A stretch of DNA of 64,000 nucleotides, taken from the NCBI GenBank assembly GCA_020860515.1, contig JAJBUG010000033.1, positions 30,281 through 94,280 of the forward strand, in the 5' to 3' direction. Each line of letters starts with the position of its first letter. The stretch's first letter is position 1. Made by a program: the position numbers and the translations under genes. Below, in pieces: positions 34,716-43,453 of the stretch. The DNA comes from Bacteroidales bacterium (GTDB lineage: Bacteria > Bacteroidota > Bacteroidia > Bacteroidales > Muribaculaceae). Under the pieces are notes generated by a model. The model saw only the letters and a list, made by a program, of their open reading frames with translations, was not told the DNA's origin and did not search any database.

Positions 34716-36246
34716 AGTGGCTGGCGACGAACTGCGACTGAAAATAGCGGTTTCTACTGCCCTCGACGTTGATGTGAATCGCATCAAGCGCATCGATATG
34801 GCCAAGCGTAGCATCGACGCTCGCCAGCGCCAAATTATGATCAATCTCACGCTTAATATTCATCTGGATGAAGTGGACGAGGACGCAGACATTGCCAAGC
34901 CTGAAATATTCGATAAGCTCTCAGCCGTCGCTCCGCAAGCCATAGTGGTGGGTGCTGGTCCGGCAGGCCTGTTTGCCGCCTTGAGATTGGTGCAACTGGG
35001 CATCCGCCCCATAGTGCTGGAGCGCGGCAAGGACGTTGACAGCCGCCGCGCCGACATGGCTCGAATCAGCCGTGAGGGTGTGATTGACCCTAATTCTAAT
35101 TATTGTTTTGGCGAGGGAGGTGCTGGAGCCTACAGCGACGGCAAACTTTACACGCGAAGCAAAAAGCGCGGGTCAGTGGACCAAGTGCTTAATATCTTGC
35201 ATCAGCACGGTGCACCCAAGGACATCTTGATTGATGCTCACCCGCATATTGGCAGCGACCGCTTGCCCGAAGTAATCAAGGCTATCCGCAATACTATCAT
35301 CGATTGCGGCGGCGAGGTACATTTTGGCACTCGGGTAAAAGAGCTGGTTTATGATGGCAATCAAGTTGATGGCGTGATCACAGCCGACGGTGCCGAATAC
35401 CGAGGGCCAGTGATACTGGCCACAGGTCATTCGTCCAGCGATGTGTATCACATGCTAAATGCTGATGGCGTGACGCTTGAGCCCAAAGGCCTGGCCATTG
35501 GCGTGCGTCTTGAGCACCCACAGGCTCTGATCGACCAGATATTCTATCACTCGCCCAAGGGACGAGGCAAATGGCTGCCAGCAGCTGAATACAGTCTGCT
35601 TACGCGCGTAGATGACCGAGCTGTGTACAGTTTCTGCATGTGCCCCGGCGGCTATATCATCCCTGCTGCCAGCGAACCGGGCCAGATGGTGGTAAATGGC
35701 ATGTCGCCAGCCAATCGAGGCACCCAATGGGCCAATTCGGGCATGGTGGTGGAAATCTTGCCCGACGATCTCCCTGGGGATTCTCCATTGAAGATGATGG
35801 AACTGCAGCGTAGCATTGAGCGCAAATTCTTTGCCGAGGGCAACGGTAGCCAGAATGCGCCTGCCCAGCGCATGGTTGACTTCGTTGAGGGCAAAGACAG
35901 CGCCGACCTGCCTCGCAGCAGCTACACGGCTGGTGTGCATCCTGCTCGCATCGACCGCATGCTGCCATCCACAATAGCCAAAAAGCTTCAGCAAGGCTTC
36001 CGAGAATTTGGAAAGAAATACCGAGGGTTCCTGACCAATGATGCCTTGGTGGTGGGCGACGAGACTCGCACTTCAGCTCCGGTGCGCATTGTACGTGACC
36101 CTGAATCGCTGCAACACATCCAGCATCCTGGTCTTTTCCCAGCTGGCGAAGGAGCCGGCTATGCCGGAGGAATCGTAAGCGCTGCAATCGATGGCATTCG
36201 CTGCGCCGAGGCTTTGGCTAAGGCGCACGCTCTCTCCCCCTCCTAA
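34681..36246 (+). CDS. FAD-dependent oxidoreductase (COG2509-like)
   Basis: The 521 aa protein has an N-terminal 75-residue alpha/beta domain (LRLKPEVAGDELRLKIAVSTAL), then the FAD-binding GAGPAGLFAALRL (near 92-104) with ERG, the family-specific NYCFGEGGAGAYSDGKLYTR, and a C-terminal GEGAGYAGGIVSAAIDGIR. The family is widespread but its reaction is not established. The FAD fold is sure, the substrate is not. It overlaps the MATE gene by 35 bases. Confidence 0.9.
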   Translation: MIQPLQLRLKPEVAGDELRLKIAVSTALDVDVNRIKRIDMAKRSIDARQRQIMINLTLNIHLDEVDEDADIAKPEIFDKLSAVAPQAIVVGAGPAGLFAALRLVQLGIRPIVLERGKDVDSRRADMARISREGVIDPNSNYCFGEGGAGAYSDGKLYTRSKKRGSVDQVLNILHQHGAPKDILIDAHPHIGSDRLPEVIKAIRNTIIDCGGEVHFGTRVKELVYDGNQVDGVITADGAEYRGPVILATGHSSSDVYHMLNADGVTLEPKGLAIGVRLEHPQALIDQIFYHSPKGRGKWLPAAEYSLLTRVDDRAVYSFCMCPGGYIIPAASEPGQMVVNGMSPANRGTQWANSGMVVEILPDDLPGDSPLKMMELQRSIERKFFAEGNGSQNAPAQRMVDFVEGKDSADLPRSSYTAGVHPARIDRMLPSTIAKKLQQGFREFGKKYRGFLTNDALVVGDETRTSAPVRIVRDPESLQHIQHPGLFPAGEGAGYAGGIVSAAIDGIRCAEALAKAHALSPS

Positions 36247-36307
36247 GGTTGAAATTTTCGCAATAGTTAAAAATGGAATTTTGATTTGTGGAGTAAAATA
36301 ATATTAG

Positions 36308-36315
36308 TAATTTTG
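36308..36315 (+). promoter_or_regulatory. -7 box of the exported coiled-coil gene
   Basis: TAATTTTG lies 37 bases upstream of the ATG at 36353. Confidence 0.45.
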
Positions 36316-36352
36316 CCAAATATTACCTAAATAAAGACAAAAACCAATTATT

Positions 36353-37231
36353 ATGAAACATTTTTACCACCTGTTCGCAAGCCTAACGGCTGTGATGGCG
36401 CTCACCATCGGCTCAGCACCTTGCGCAATGGCTGCGGAGCCGGGAAATGATGCAGCGGCCTCGCGCAGCGATGAGATTGCCAACTTTGAGCAGTATGAAA
36501 TGGAAATTGAAGAACTCAATTTCTGCTCTGACTATCTAAATGCTCTTTGCATGGTACTGCAGAATACTCGAATCGAATATTCTGCCGTAATGGCTGGCGA
36601 CATTGATGACTATGCAGCCAACATCGAAGTACAATTGTCAGAAGTGATGCAAGTAGTCAACATGATTTACGATCAGATCTTTTCGGCCTACGATGCTGCT
36701 TTGGAATCTGGCACTTATGATAGCGGCGATGCAACTGAGCAAATCGAAAATGTTGAAAATGTCCTCAGTGCGCTCGATATTAGTGTAATGGAGCTGAGTT
36801 TGCAATGCCAAAATGCCATGGTAATGCTTGAGGACCTGAATGCTACCACCCAGAATTGCAATGCCGTTTGCCAAGACCTTGAAAATAGAGTTCTTGCTGA
36901 ATATGAGAATTATGACACCCAATTCTTGAGCCAAATAGTAGATGATCTCACCAATGTGGAGGCACAAATCGCAAATGTATGGGCAATACTGAGTGACACT
37001 CCTATTAGCATAGAAACAATGGAAGAAGTACAAGCTGAGCTACAAGCAATTATGAATCAGCTTGCAGAAATCCAGTCAGTACTTGATAACTATTCTGGCA
37101 TCACCGATGCTGCTGTGGATGCAATTGATGCTACTTACTATGACCTAAGCGGTCGCCGCGTAGCCAACCCCGAAAAGGGCCGCATCTACATCAAGTGCCA
37201 AGGCTCTGCAACATCTACCGTACGCTACTAA
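36353..37231 (+). CDS. Exported coiled-coil protein with a C-terminal YYDLSGRRV tag
   Basis: The 292 aa protein has a signal peptide (residues 1-28). A long acidic, Asn/Gln-rich helical region (about 40-260) with heptad-like hydrophobic spacing is expected to form coiled coils. The C-terminal tag TYYDLSGRRVANPEKGRIYIKCQG is a sequence I know from the ends of many Bacteroidales exported proteins. Function unknown. The tag is probably a surface- or envelope-related module. A terminator follows shared with the convergent WYL gene. Confidence 0.7.
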   Translation: MKHFYHLFASLTAVMALTIGSAPCAMAAEPGNDAAASRSDEIANFEQYEMEIEELNFCSDYLNALCMVLQNTRIEYSAVMAGDIDDYAANIEVQLSEVMQVVNMIYDQIFSAYDAALESGTYDSGDATEQIENVENVLSALDISVMELSLQCQNAMVMLEDLNATTQNCNAVCQDLENRVLAEYENYDTQFLSQIVDDLTNVEAQIANVWAILSDTPISIETMEEVQAELQAIMNQLAEIQSVLDNYSGITDAAVDAIDATYYDLSGRRVANPEKGRIYIKCQGSATSTVRY

Positions 37232-37256
37232 TATTGTTACTCTCCACCTCACCATT

Positions 37257-37285
37257 AGGGTGCGCTCCCATTCGGGAACGCACCC
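37257..37285. terminator. Terminator between convergent exported and WYL genes
   Basis: AGGGTGCGCTCCC (37257-37269) pairs with GGGAACGCACCCT (37273-37285) with one mismatch and a four-base ATTC loop, followed by TAAATTTTACTTT on the plus strand. Confidence 0.75.
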
Positions 37286-37297
37286 TTAAATTTTACT

Positions 37298-38239
37298 TTA
37301 GCTTTGTTTCTCTTCGTACATATCCCGTAGATAACATGCCTCATTGAATAGTATCGCGCGAAGATACGCGGGTTCAAGCACCTGAATATCAGCGCCAAAC
37401 GACATCAGAGCACGGATGAAATCAATCGTGGGGTGAATTTCAAGTTCGTAAATCGAATACTCTTCGTAATCCTCGATTCGCTTTTGGCTATGGTGCAGTG
37501 GCAGCGAGTCTATGTAATCGCGCTGCTGCTTGCTCACCGCCAGCACAACATGCTGCAACGGCTGATTGTAGGCAATGCACACCCCATAATGGTTCTTAAA
37601 AAACTCTTCCGGATCGAAATCTTCGGGATATTCAAAGTGCTGGTCGAGAATCTCCAAACTGTCAATACGATCGAGAGCATATATGCGCAGATTGCCAATG
37701 TAGGCGTATTCGGGATAGTCGAGCATATTGGGTTTGCCCTGAGGCAAACGGCATAGTACATACCAGCGGCGGTTGTTAACCTTTAGGCAGAGCGGTTCAG
37801 CCTCAAACTCATAGGTGGTGCCCCCAAAGCGGTGATACTGCATCTTCACCATTCGGTTGTCCTTCATGGCCTCGATAAGTGGTTGCAAGTAATCGCGGCT
37901 CGAAGGCACCTCCTCAAGCAATATACGATTGCTAAGATCCTTGCTCTTGCTCACCAGATCGCTGACCGTCATAGACTGTATCAGCCACTGCAATGCCTTA
38001 TTGCTGTAAACCTTTTCAGGATTCGTGATACAATACTTCCCGTTACGATATTCAATTTCAACTTTGAAAAGAGCACTAATTTTATTTCGCCAATTATAGA
38101 AAGTCTTCTCTTGCAAATCGCGCCCTATCTCATAATCACTCCTTTTGGTGTATTCCTTGCGAATCTCAGCAAAAGTCTTAGGTCTTTTGATCAACAAATC
38201 AATGACCCAAATATAGAGTTCAGTGTTAACTTTCGCCAT
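37298..38239 (-). CDS. WYL-domain transcriptional regulator
   Basis: The 313 aa protein has an N-terminal helical/winged-helix part and a WYL domain marked by NNRRWYVLCRL (near 170). A C-terminal WCX-like section follows. WYL proteins bind nucleic acid or nucleotide ligands and often control defence and DNA-repair clusters. It ends a minus-strand operon of J-domain, HIRAN and EVE-like genes. A four-unit 18-bp repeat array lies directly before its start codon. Confidence 0.85.
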   Translation of the reverse strand: MAKVNTELYIWVIDLLIKRPKTFAEIRKEYTKRSDYEIGRDLQEKTFYNWRNKISALFKVEIEYRNGKYCITNPEKVYSNKALQWLIQSMTVSDLVSKSKDLSNRILLEEVPSSRDYLQPLIEAMKDNRMVKMQYHRFGGTTYEFEAEPLCLKVNNRRWYVLCRLPQGKPNMLDYPEYAYIGNLRIYALDRIDSLEILDQHFEYPEDFDPEEFFKNHYGVCIAYNQPLQHVVLAVSKQQRDYIDSLPLHHSQKRIEDYEEYSIYELEIHPTIDFIRALMSFGADIQVLEPAYLRAILFNEACYLRDMYEEKQS

Positions 38240-38256
38240 AATCCAAATAAAAAATT

Positions 38257-38328
38257 TATTCGTAGATTCTCGTCAATTCGTAAATTCTCGTCAATTCGTA
38301 GATTCTCGTCAATTCGTAGATTCTCGTC
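38257..38328. repeat. Four 18-bp tandem repeats (AATTCGTAGATTCTCGTC)
   Basis: Units at 38257, 38275, 38293 and 38311 differ by one or two bases each. They separate the EVE-like and WYL genes. On the minus strand they read GACGAGAATCTACGAATT, close to the 17-base units at 19023-19056. Confidence 0.88.
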
Positions 38329-38335
38329 TCTCTTC

Positions 38336-38845
38336 TCAGATATCCCAATAAATATAATCGTTATTCCGGCTGAGATTATCATCTTTATCCGTAAACAAGC
38401 GTTCGTGCTCATCGAGATAAGCCTCCCACAGTGTCTCCAACTTCAGCGCATCTGCCTCACCCAGATATTCGCCCGAATGTCCCATTCGCCAATCCACATC
38501 AGGAATACGACCCTCAAGCATCGGAATAGTGATAATCGGCAGCGCATCAGGATTGATCGCCATCTCGAATGAAAAATCAGCATAGTAAGTCTTGCGGCCC
38601 TTGCCAGTCCAATCCTCACCTGCATAAGCCTTTCCCATAACTGTGCCAACACCAACGATGCCAGTTCCATTGGGGCCCAACTTCAGAAAATAGAAGCGGT
38701 CGCCCTCCTCTACCTTTTCGTGTTCCCATACCGACCAATTGATTTCAGCATGGCCCTCCATGCGACCGTATTTTATCGTGTTAAGGAAGTCGCTCATGGT
38801 ATAGCTGGAAAATGATGGATTCCAACGCAGTATTATAGTTTTCAT
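38336..38845 (-). CDS. EVE/PUA-like domain protein
   Basis: The 169 aa protein opens with TIILRWNPSFSSYTMSDFL and contains EGDRFYFLKLGPNGTGIVGVGTV, the pattern of EVE/PUA-like folds that read modified bases. An Asp/Glu-rich C-terminal third follows. EVE domains are often found with restriction-related proteins. It sits four bases after the HIRAN gene in the operon. The fold call is from motif resemblance and moderate. Confidence 0.6.
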   Translation of the reverse strand: MKTIILRWNPSFSSYTMSDFLNTIKYGRMEGHAEINWSVWEHEKVEEGDRFYFLKLGPNGTGIVGVGTVMGKAYAGEDWTGKGRKTYYADFSFEMAINPDALPIITIPMLEGRIPDVDWRMGHSGEYLGEADALKLETLWEAYLDEHERLFTDKDDNLSRNNDYIYWDI

Positions 38846-38849
38846 ACCC

Positions 38850-39239
38850 TTAGTCGATTAAATAGATTTTCGTTACGATTCTTACAAACGGTGTAGGCGA
38901 GTGGAACGAGAGGCGAATTTCAGCCTTCACCACCTCAGCCACGAGCTGCTTGCCCGCGTCCATCAAGCGAGCCAAGATTGGAGTAAGTTCGCAAGGCACC
39001 ACGCCCAACTTCTCATCTTTGTAGCTCATGGAGATTCCGAATGGATCCCATTCTTCGTCACGCACCATTTTCAGTTCGGTGCCTTTGGTCAGTTCTGGGA
39101 TTAAGGTTTCCATTTTCTGGCTATACTCAGTCTTGGCCAGATTTACATCAATCAGCAGAATCTTATTAGAAAATGGCATTGAATTCGCGTCTGAGAGCAT
39201 TTCTGATGCCGGATCGATATGAATTAGTTTGTCGCTCAT
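38850..39239 (-). CDS. HIRAN-domain protein
   Basis: In the 129 aa protein, the second half follows the HIRAN pattern: a G-x-E-L-K-M-V-R-D-x-E-x-D-P-F-G-I strand-loop, then LGVVPCELTPILARLMDAGKQLVAEV. HIRAN domains bind 3' ends of single-stranded DNA in fork-remodelling enzymes such as HLTF, and some stand alone near DNA-repair genes. Its start overlaps the J-domain gene stop by four bases, which implies coupled translation. Confidence 0.7.
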   Translation of the reverse strand: MSDKLIHIDPASEMLSDANSMPFSNKILLIDVNLAKTEYSQKMETLIPELTKGTELKMVRDEEWDPFGISMSYKDEKLGVVPCELTPILARLMDAGKQLVAEVVKAEIRLSFHSPTPFVRIVTKIYLID

Positions 39240-40099
39240 ATTGTCATTAGTGTTAAGCGTTCGCGGTATGCACGCATTTGTTGGGTTAAGATTTTCTTTT
39301 GTTCTCCGATGGTAGCGATTTGCTCAGCTACCCAATCTGGGTCATCGAGTTTCTCGCGCAGGGTGAAAGGCGCTTGGCTCACAATGCGGCTGATTTCTCG
39401 CTTCACTGTGGCGATTGACTGCTCCAGCTTTGAGATTTTGGCATCCAAGTCCTCAGCAATTTCTGGGTGCTGCTCATTGTCGCTCTCGATCATGGCAATG
39501 ATTTCTCGGAGCATGGCAGTGTCGTAGGTAGCATAAGCATCCTTGGCCATATTCATCAGGTCGATGCGCCATTTGGGTTGATTGGGATGAAGGTCGGGAT
39601 GCACCATGCGCACTATTCGGCGAAAAAGTTCGCGAGTCTCAGTCACCGTGCTTATGGACACATGGCCCGGGTTCTCCCATGCTTGTCCTCGGCGCAATTC
39701 CTCGTAATATTGGCGATATTCCAGCCTCATGCGCTGCTGGGCGTAGGCTCGTATTTCGGTGATGTCGGGGGTCTCTCCGCGATTAAGCAGGGACTGTGCG
39801 CGCTGCACTTGCAGCTTGAGCTTGCGGCAGCGAAGTTGCATTTCACGCAGAGCCATCTTCTGATTCCCTATAAGATTCCAATAGCGGCACTCGATCTGCT
39901 CCTTCTCTGTGGTAAGGAGGGCCTCCTTGCGCGAGAAAAGCAGCAAGAAGCTGCGCCTCAAGCACTCATAGTGCTTGATCTTCTCCTGTGTCTCGGCATG
40001 GAGGGCCAGTTCGCTTCGGTTGGCCTCTACTACAGGCTCGAAATTGCGGCCGGTTTGAGCCTTCGTCTCCATCATTGAAATCGTGTCCTTGTCAGTCAT
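39236..40099 (-). CDS. J-domain protein with coiled-coil flanks
   Basis: The 287 aa protein carries the DnaJ tripeptide HPD in FRRIVRMVHPDLHPNQ (near 170), set late in the chain rather than at the N-terminus. Long charged helices lie on both sides (about 25-130 and 215-285). J domains call DnaK to a client, and the helices may bind that client. It is the first gene of the HIRAN/EVE/WYL operon and has a shared-type promoter cassette upstream. Confidence 0.8.
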   Translation of the reverse strand: MTDKDTISMMETKAQTGRNFEPVVEANRSELALHAETQEKIKHYECLRRSFLLLFSRKEALLTTEKEQIECRYWNLIGNQKMALREMQLRCRKLKLQVQRAQSLLNRGETPDITEIRAYAQQRMRLEYRQYYEELRRGQAWENPGHVSISTVTETRELFRRIVRMVHPDLHPNQPKWRIDLMNMAKDAYATYDTAMLREIIAMIESDNEQHPEIAEDLDAKISKLEQSIATVKREISRIVSQAPFTLREKLDDPDWVAEQIATIGEQKKILTQQMRAYRERLTLMTI

Positions 40100-40125
40100 A
40101 TCTTCACAATTTATCGTTCACATTG

Positions 40126-40161
40126 CAAAGATACAACCCCTATTCGGAAAAATCAATTCCG
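40126..40161 (-). promoter_or_regulatory. Shared promoter cassette A, for the J-domain operon
   Basis: Reads CGG-AATTGATTTT-N15-TATCTTTG on the minus strand. One of seven promoters in the window with the same box and exact spacing. Confidence 0.75.
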
Positions 40162-40210
40162 ACCCCGAAAAAATTTTTCCAAGATGATTCAAATTTATCA
40201 AATTAAAGAA

Positions 40211-40297
40211 ACAATCCCGGATGGATTGTATGCAATCCTGTAGGGATTGTTTCCAATAGCCTATCCCGATGCCCATCATCCAATCCCGTAGGGATTG
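40211..40297. repeat. Three CAATCC/GGATTG hairpins
   Basis: Hairpins at 40211-40229, 40233-40249 and 40281-40297 share CAATCC...GGATTG arms; the last two are followed by GTTTC. They fill the gap between the AddA-like stop and the J-domain operon promoter. Confidence 0.7.
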
Positions 40298-40300
40298 TTT

Positions 40301-43300
40301 CTATTTGGATTTTACATTTAGGCTGACCAAGAGGCCTGCCACTGGATAATAGACGTAGCTGGCAATGACTTTTCGGCCTGAAGCCTTGATGGCCTCCTCA
40401 TAGCATAAGAATTGCATGCCATACTTACCAGCATAATGGTCATGCTCAGGACTCATCACGCTCGACGCTCCGCCTGGGAACGTCTTGAAGTCAACGAGCA
40501 CGCAGCCATCAGGCGTTTCCCATACTAAGTCCATCGACCCTCGCACTACCTGGTTGCCCACCTCATGCATGAATGGCAATTCATGATGCACAACCTCAGC
40601 CGCTCCGTATTTCTCGTTCAGCCAATTGGCAAGCCAAGTATAAGCATCTACAATAGCTTGCTTATCCGAGAGCACTTTGTCGAAGCCAAAGCCCCTGGCA
40701 ATGCGCTCCACCACCTCAAGGTCGTGCCTGGCCTCACCCTTGAATGCCGCATAGGCATTGTGAATGCAATTGCCCACCTCATCCATCTCCGGCTTGCCAT
40801 GCACGGGTATGCGTTTATGCGACTGCCCAGCCAATTCAACAGTCACCCCAACCTCCCCCTTAGCAGTGCTGGGCGAGATATAGCGAGAATCGTATTCAAT
40901 AAATTCACCAATAATTGGCGGAAGATCTTTTAGGATTTCTATAGGTTCTGTAACTAAATCTTCCTCTTCAAACTCCCACAACGGATTTACATGTACATCG
41001 ATACCAGAGCCAAAGATATCGCAGAGGCATTCTTCTTGGTTAAGTTCCGGGATTTCGATACCAATGTTGGTGAATGTGGCCATGGGTTGATGAGTCTTGT
41101 TCTTTTTCTTGGCTGCAAAAGTGATCAGGCGCTGGCGAGCGCGCGTCATGCCTACATATAGCAAGCGCTTCGATTCCTCAACTGCCTTGCTTTCGATCAA
41201 GACATATTCTTCATCATTTATCATTAGTGCTTTGATATCGGATGGAACAGAGTTGCCAAATACATTTGGCATTAGTGAAAGCCATACTTCGGGGAAGAAA
41301 TTTTCTCGGCTTGGAGCCTCTACTCGCATTTCGTGAATTCCGAATATTTCTCGCCCGATCATATTGCCTTCGTCCTTTACATCCTTGCCAAGCGATACCA
41401 AAATTACATTATTCCATTCCAAGCCCTTAGCTCCGTGGAGTGTGCTGAGCACAATGCCCTCGCTGTCGCCCAGACCTGCTGCCTCCTGAGTGCGTATCCA
41501 ACTGATAAAACCGTTGATAGTGGCAGCGAAAGCCATTGTGCGACAATATTGCTCATATTTCTGAGCATGGCCCATCAATAGATAAAGGTTATCTTCACGT
41601 TGGTGCCAATTTCCGCTCCATGATTTCAGGATTGCACGCAGGTTAAGCTCAGTCATTATGGTCTCAACCAAGGTTGACACTCCCTGAGCCTCCCACTCGC
41701 GGCGTCGCTCCATTACCTTCTTGATAAGCGGAATATCAGCCAACCAATCCTTATCCTCCAACTCTTTGATGTTGAGGTTAGAAATTCTGCTATCTATCAG
41801 AGCAGAAAGGTCATAACCATCTTCGGTGAGCCATGCTACTTTTGCCCGAGCCAAGGTATTATTGGGTTGCACTGTCAAAGACAGCAATGAAAGCATCAGC
41901 TCGATTTCTCGGAGATTCTCCAATTTCCCAGTCTTATAGAAGACAGGAATATCAACTTTTCTAAATTCTTCGCACAAAATATTAAGATCAATATTCGTGC
42001 GTGCCAATATTGCAATATCCCGATATGGAATATCATAGTACAGTGCGAAATCCTGAACTTTCTCTACAAGGCTTTGCAGTGCTTTCTCATTGCCCGACTC
42101 ACTGGAAACCCAGTGCATTAGACTCGGTCCTTCGGATTCCTTTTCACGATGGCTATTAAGCCTCACCTTTTCAGGTGACAGCTTGTTACTAAAAGCACGT
42201 GTAAACACCGAATTACATAGATTTACTATGTCGGGCTCAGAGCGGTAGGAAGTGTCAAGCTTTTCCATCTTGAACTCTCGCTCTACCATTCCAGCAATAG
42301 CCTCGGTGAGGTCGGTATCAGCGCCACGGAATGCATAGATTGCCTGTTTGCTGTCGCCACATAGGTATGTTTCCTCCACCAAATCGCTCAGACGATTGAA
42401 AATATCCACTTGTACTGGGCTTGAATCCTGGAATTCATCAACCATCAGCACTCGGTAGCGTCCGCTGATTTCCTGAGCTATTTCTGACTTTTTGAGAAGC
42501 GTAATAAAATGGCGCTCCATGTCGTTGAAGTCAAGGATGCGATGGTCATCCTTGTACTTCTCATATTGGCTCATCCAGCGAGCTGCGATTGCGAAGATTG
42601 TTCGCACAGTTTTCTCCATCAAGTCGAATGCTTGATGTGAATGCCAGATATTCAGAAGCTCGGTTATAATATCTTGTTTGTTGGGGAGGCGAGGGTCAAG
42701 TTTTGTATTTGGAGCAGCAGATATACAATCTGCCATTTGAAGGAAATCCTGGAAATCCCATACCTTTTTCTTTTCAAGGGAAAACAATTTATTTTGTCGC
42801 CCTACAGCAGTTTTTCGTAAATCACCAGCATCTACCTCCTTTAGCATTTCTATAAGCCAAATGTAATCGGCTTTTGTTTTGACAAACACATGGTTAGGAG
42901 TGAAGATTTTACGAAGACGTTCTACTGACTTTTCAGCACTCTTATTAAAATCAGATACTCGATACCATGTGGCGCGATCAATCACTCCCTTCAGCAAATC
43001 TTTCCAAAAATCGTCATATGACTTGTTATTATCTGGATAAGGCTTTTTCAAGTCAAATGTACGACGGAACTTGCGGAAAAGGCTCAATTCCTCGTCAGTT
43101 GGCAATTCGGCCAACGAACGATTGATGTAGAAATTGGTTGACTCCTCGTCCATCACATTCATCTTGGGACTAAGACCCAATAGATGCCAGAACTTAGTCA
43201 CGAACTGCTGACCCAGCGAGTGCACTGTGCCGATGGCCGCTTGATCGAGCAGAGCAGCTGCTTCGTTGAGTTTCTGTTCATACAGCACCTCACGACTACG

Positions 43301-43453
43301 CTGACGCAAATCATCGGCCGCTTTATTGGTAAAAGTGGTTAGAATCATTTGCGAGGGAGTCTTGCCATCCTTGATTTTATCTGCCAGCAGGTGAGTGAGC
43401 GTGTAGGTCTTTCCACTGCCCGCACCCGCATTATAATAGATTACATTTTTCAT
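40301..43453 (-). CDS. addA: UvrD-type helicase-nuclease, AddA/RecB-like
   Basis: The 1050 aa protein has superfamily-1 helicase motifs: Walker A AGAGSGKT (residues 9-16), Ia TTFTNKAA, II VLMVDEFQDSS, III GDSKQAIYAFRGA, V TLHGAKGLEW and VI VGMTRARQRL. The C-terminal nuclease region has GSMDLVWETPDGCVLVDFKT (D-x(n)-D-x-K). AddAB complexes unwind and trim double-strand breaks for RecA. It overlaps the upstream AddB-like gene by four bases. It is shorter than many AddA proteins (about 1200) but seems complete. Confidence 0.88.
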   Translation of the reverse strand: MKNVIYYNAGAGSGKTYTLTHLLADKIKDGKTPSQMILTTFTNKAADDLRQRSREVLYEQKLNEAAALLDQAAIGTVHSLGQQFVTKFWHLLGLSPKMNVMDEESTNFYINRSLAELPTDEELSLFRKFRRTFDLKKPYPDNNKSYDDFWKDLLKGVIDRATWYRVSDFNKSAEKSVERLRKIFTPNHVFVKTKADYIWLIEMLKEVDAGDLRKTAVGRQNKLFSLEKKKVWDFQDFLQMADCISAAPNTKLDPRLPNKQDIITELLNIWHSHQAFDLMEKTVRTIFAIAARWMSQYEKYKDDHRILDFNDMERHFITLLKKSEIAQEISGRYRVLMVDEFQDSSPVQVDIFNRLSDLVEETYLCGDSKQAIYAFRGADTDLTEAIAGMVEREFKMEKLDTSYRSEPDIVNLCNSVFTRAFSNKLSPEKVRLNSHREKESEGPSLMHWVSSESGNEKALQSLVEKVQDFALYYDIPYRDIAILARTNIDLNILCEEFRKVDIPVFYKTGKLENLREIELMLSLLSLTVQPNNTLARAKVAWLTEDGYDLSALIDSRISNLNIKELEDKDWLADIPLIKKVMERRREWEAQGVSTLVETIMTELNLRAILKSWSGNWHQREDNLYLLMGHAQKYEQYCRTMAFAATINGFISWIRTQEAAGLGDSEGIVLSTLHGAKGLEWNNVILVSLGKDVKDEGNMIGREIFGIHEMRVEAPSRENFFPEVWLSLMPNVFGNSVPSDIKALMINDEEYVLIESKAVEESKRLLYVGMTRARQRLITFAAKKKNKTHQPMATFTNIGIEIPELNQEECLCDIFGSGIDVHVNPLWEFEEEDLVTEPIEILKDLPPIIGEFIEYDSRYISPSTAKGEVGVTVELAGQSHKRIPVHGKPEMDEVGNCIHNAYAAFKGEARHDLEVVERIARGFGFDKVLSDKQAIVDAYTWLANWLNEKYGAAEVVHHELPFMHEVGNQVVRGSMDLVWETPDGCVLVDFKTFPGGASSVMSPEHDHYAGKYGMQFLCYEEAIKASGRKVIASYVYYPVAGLLVSLNVKSK

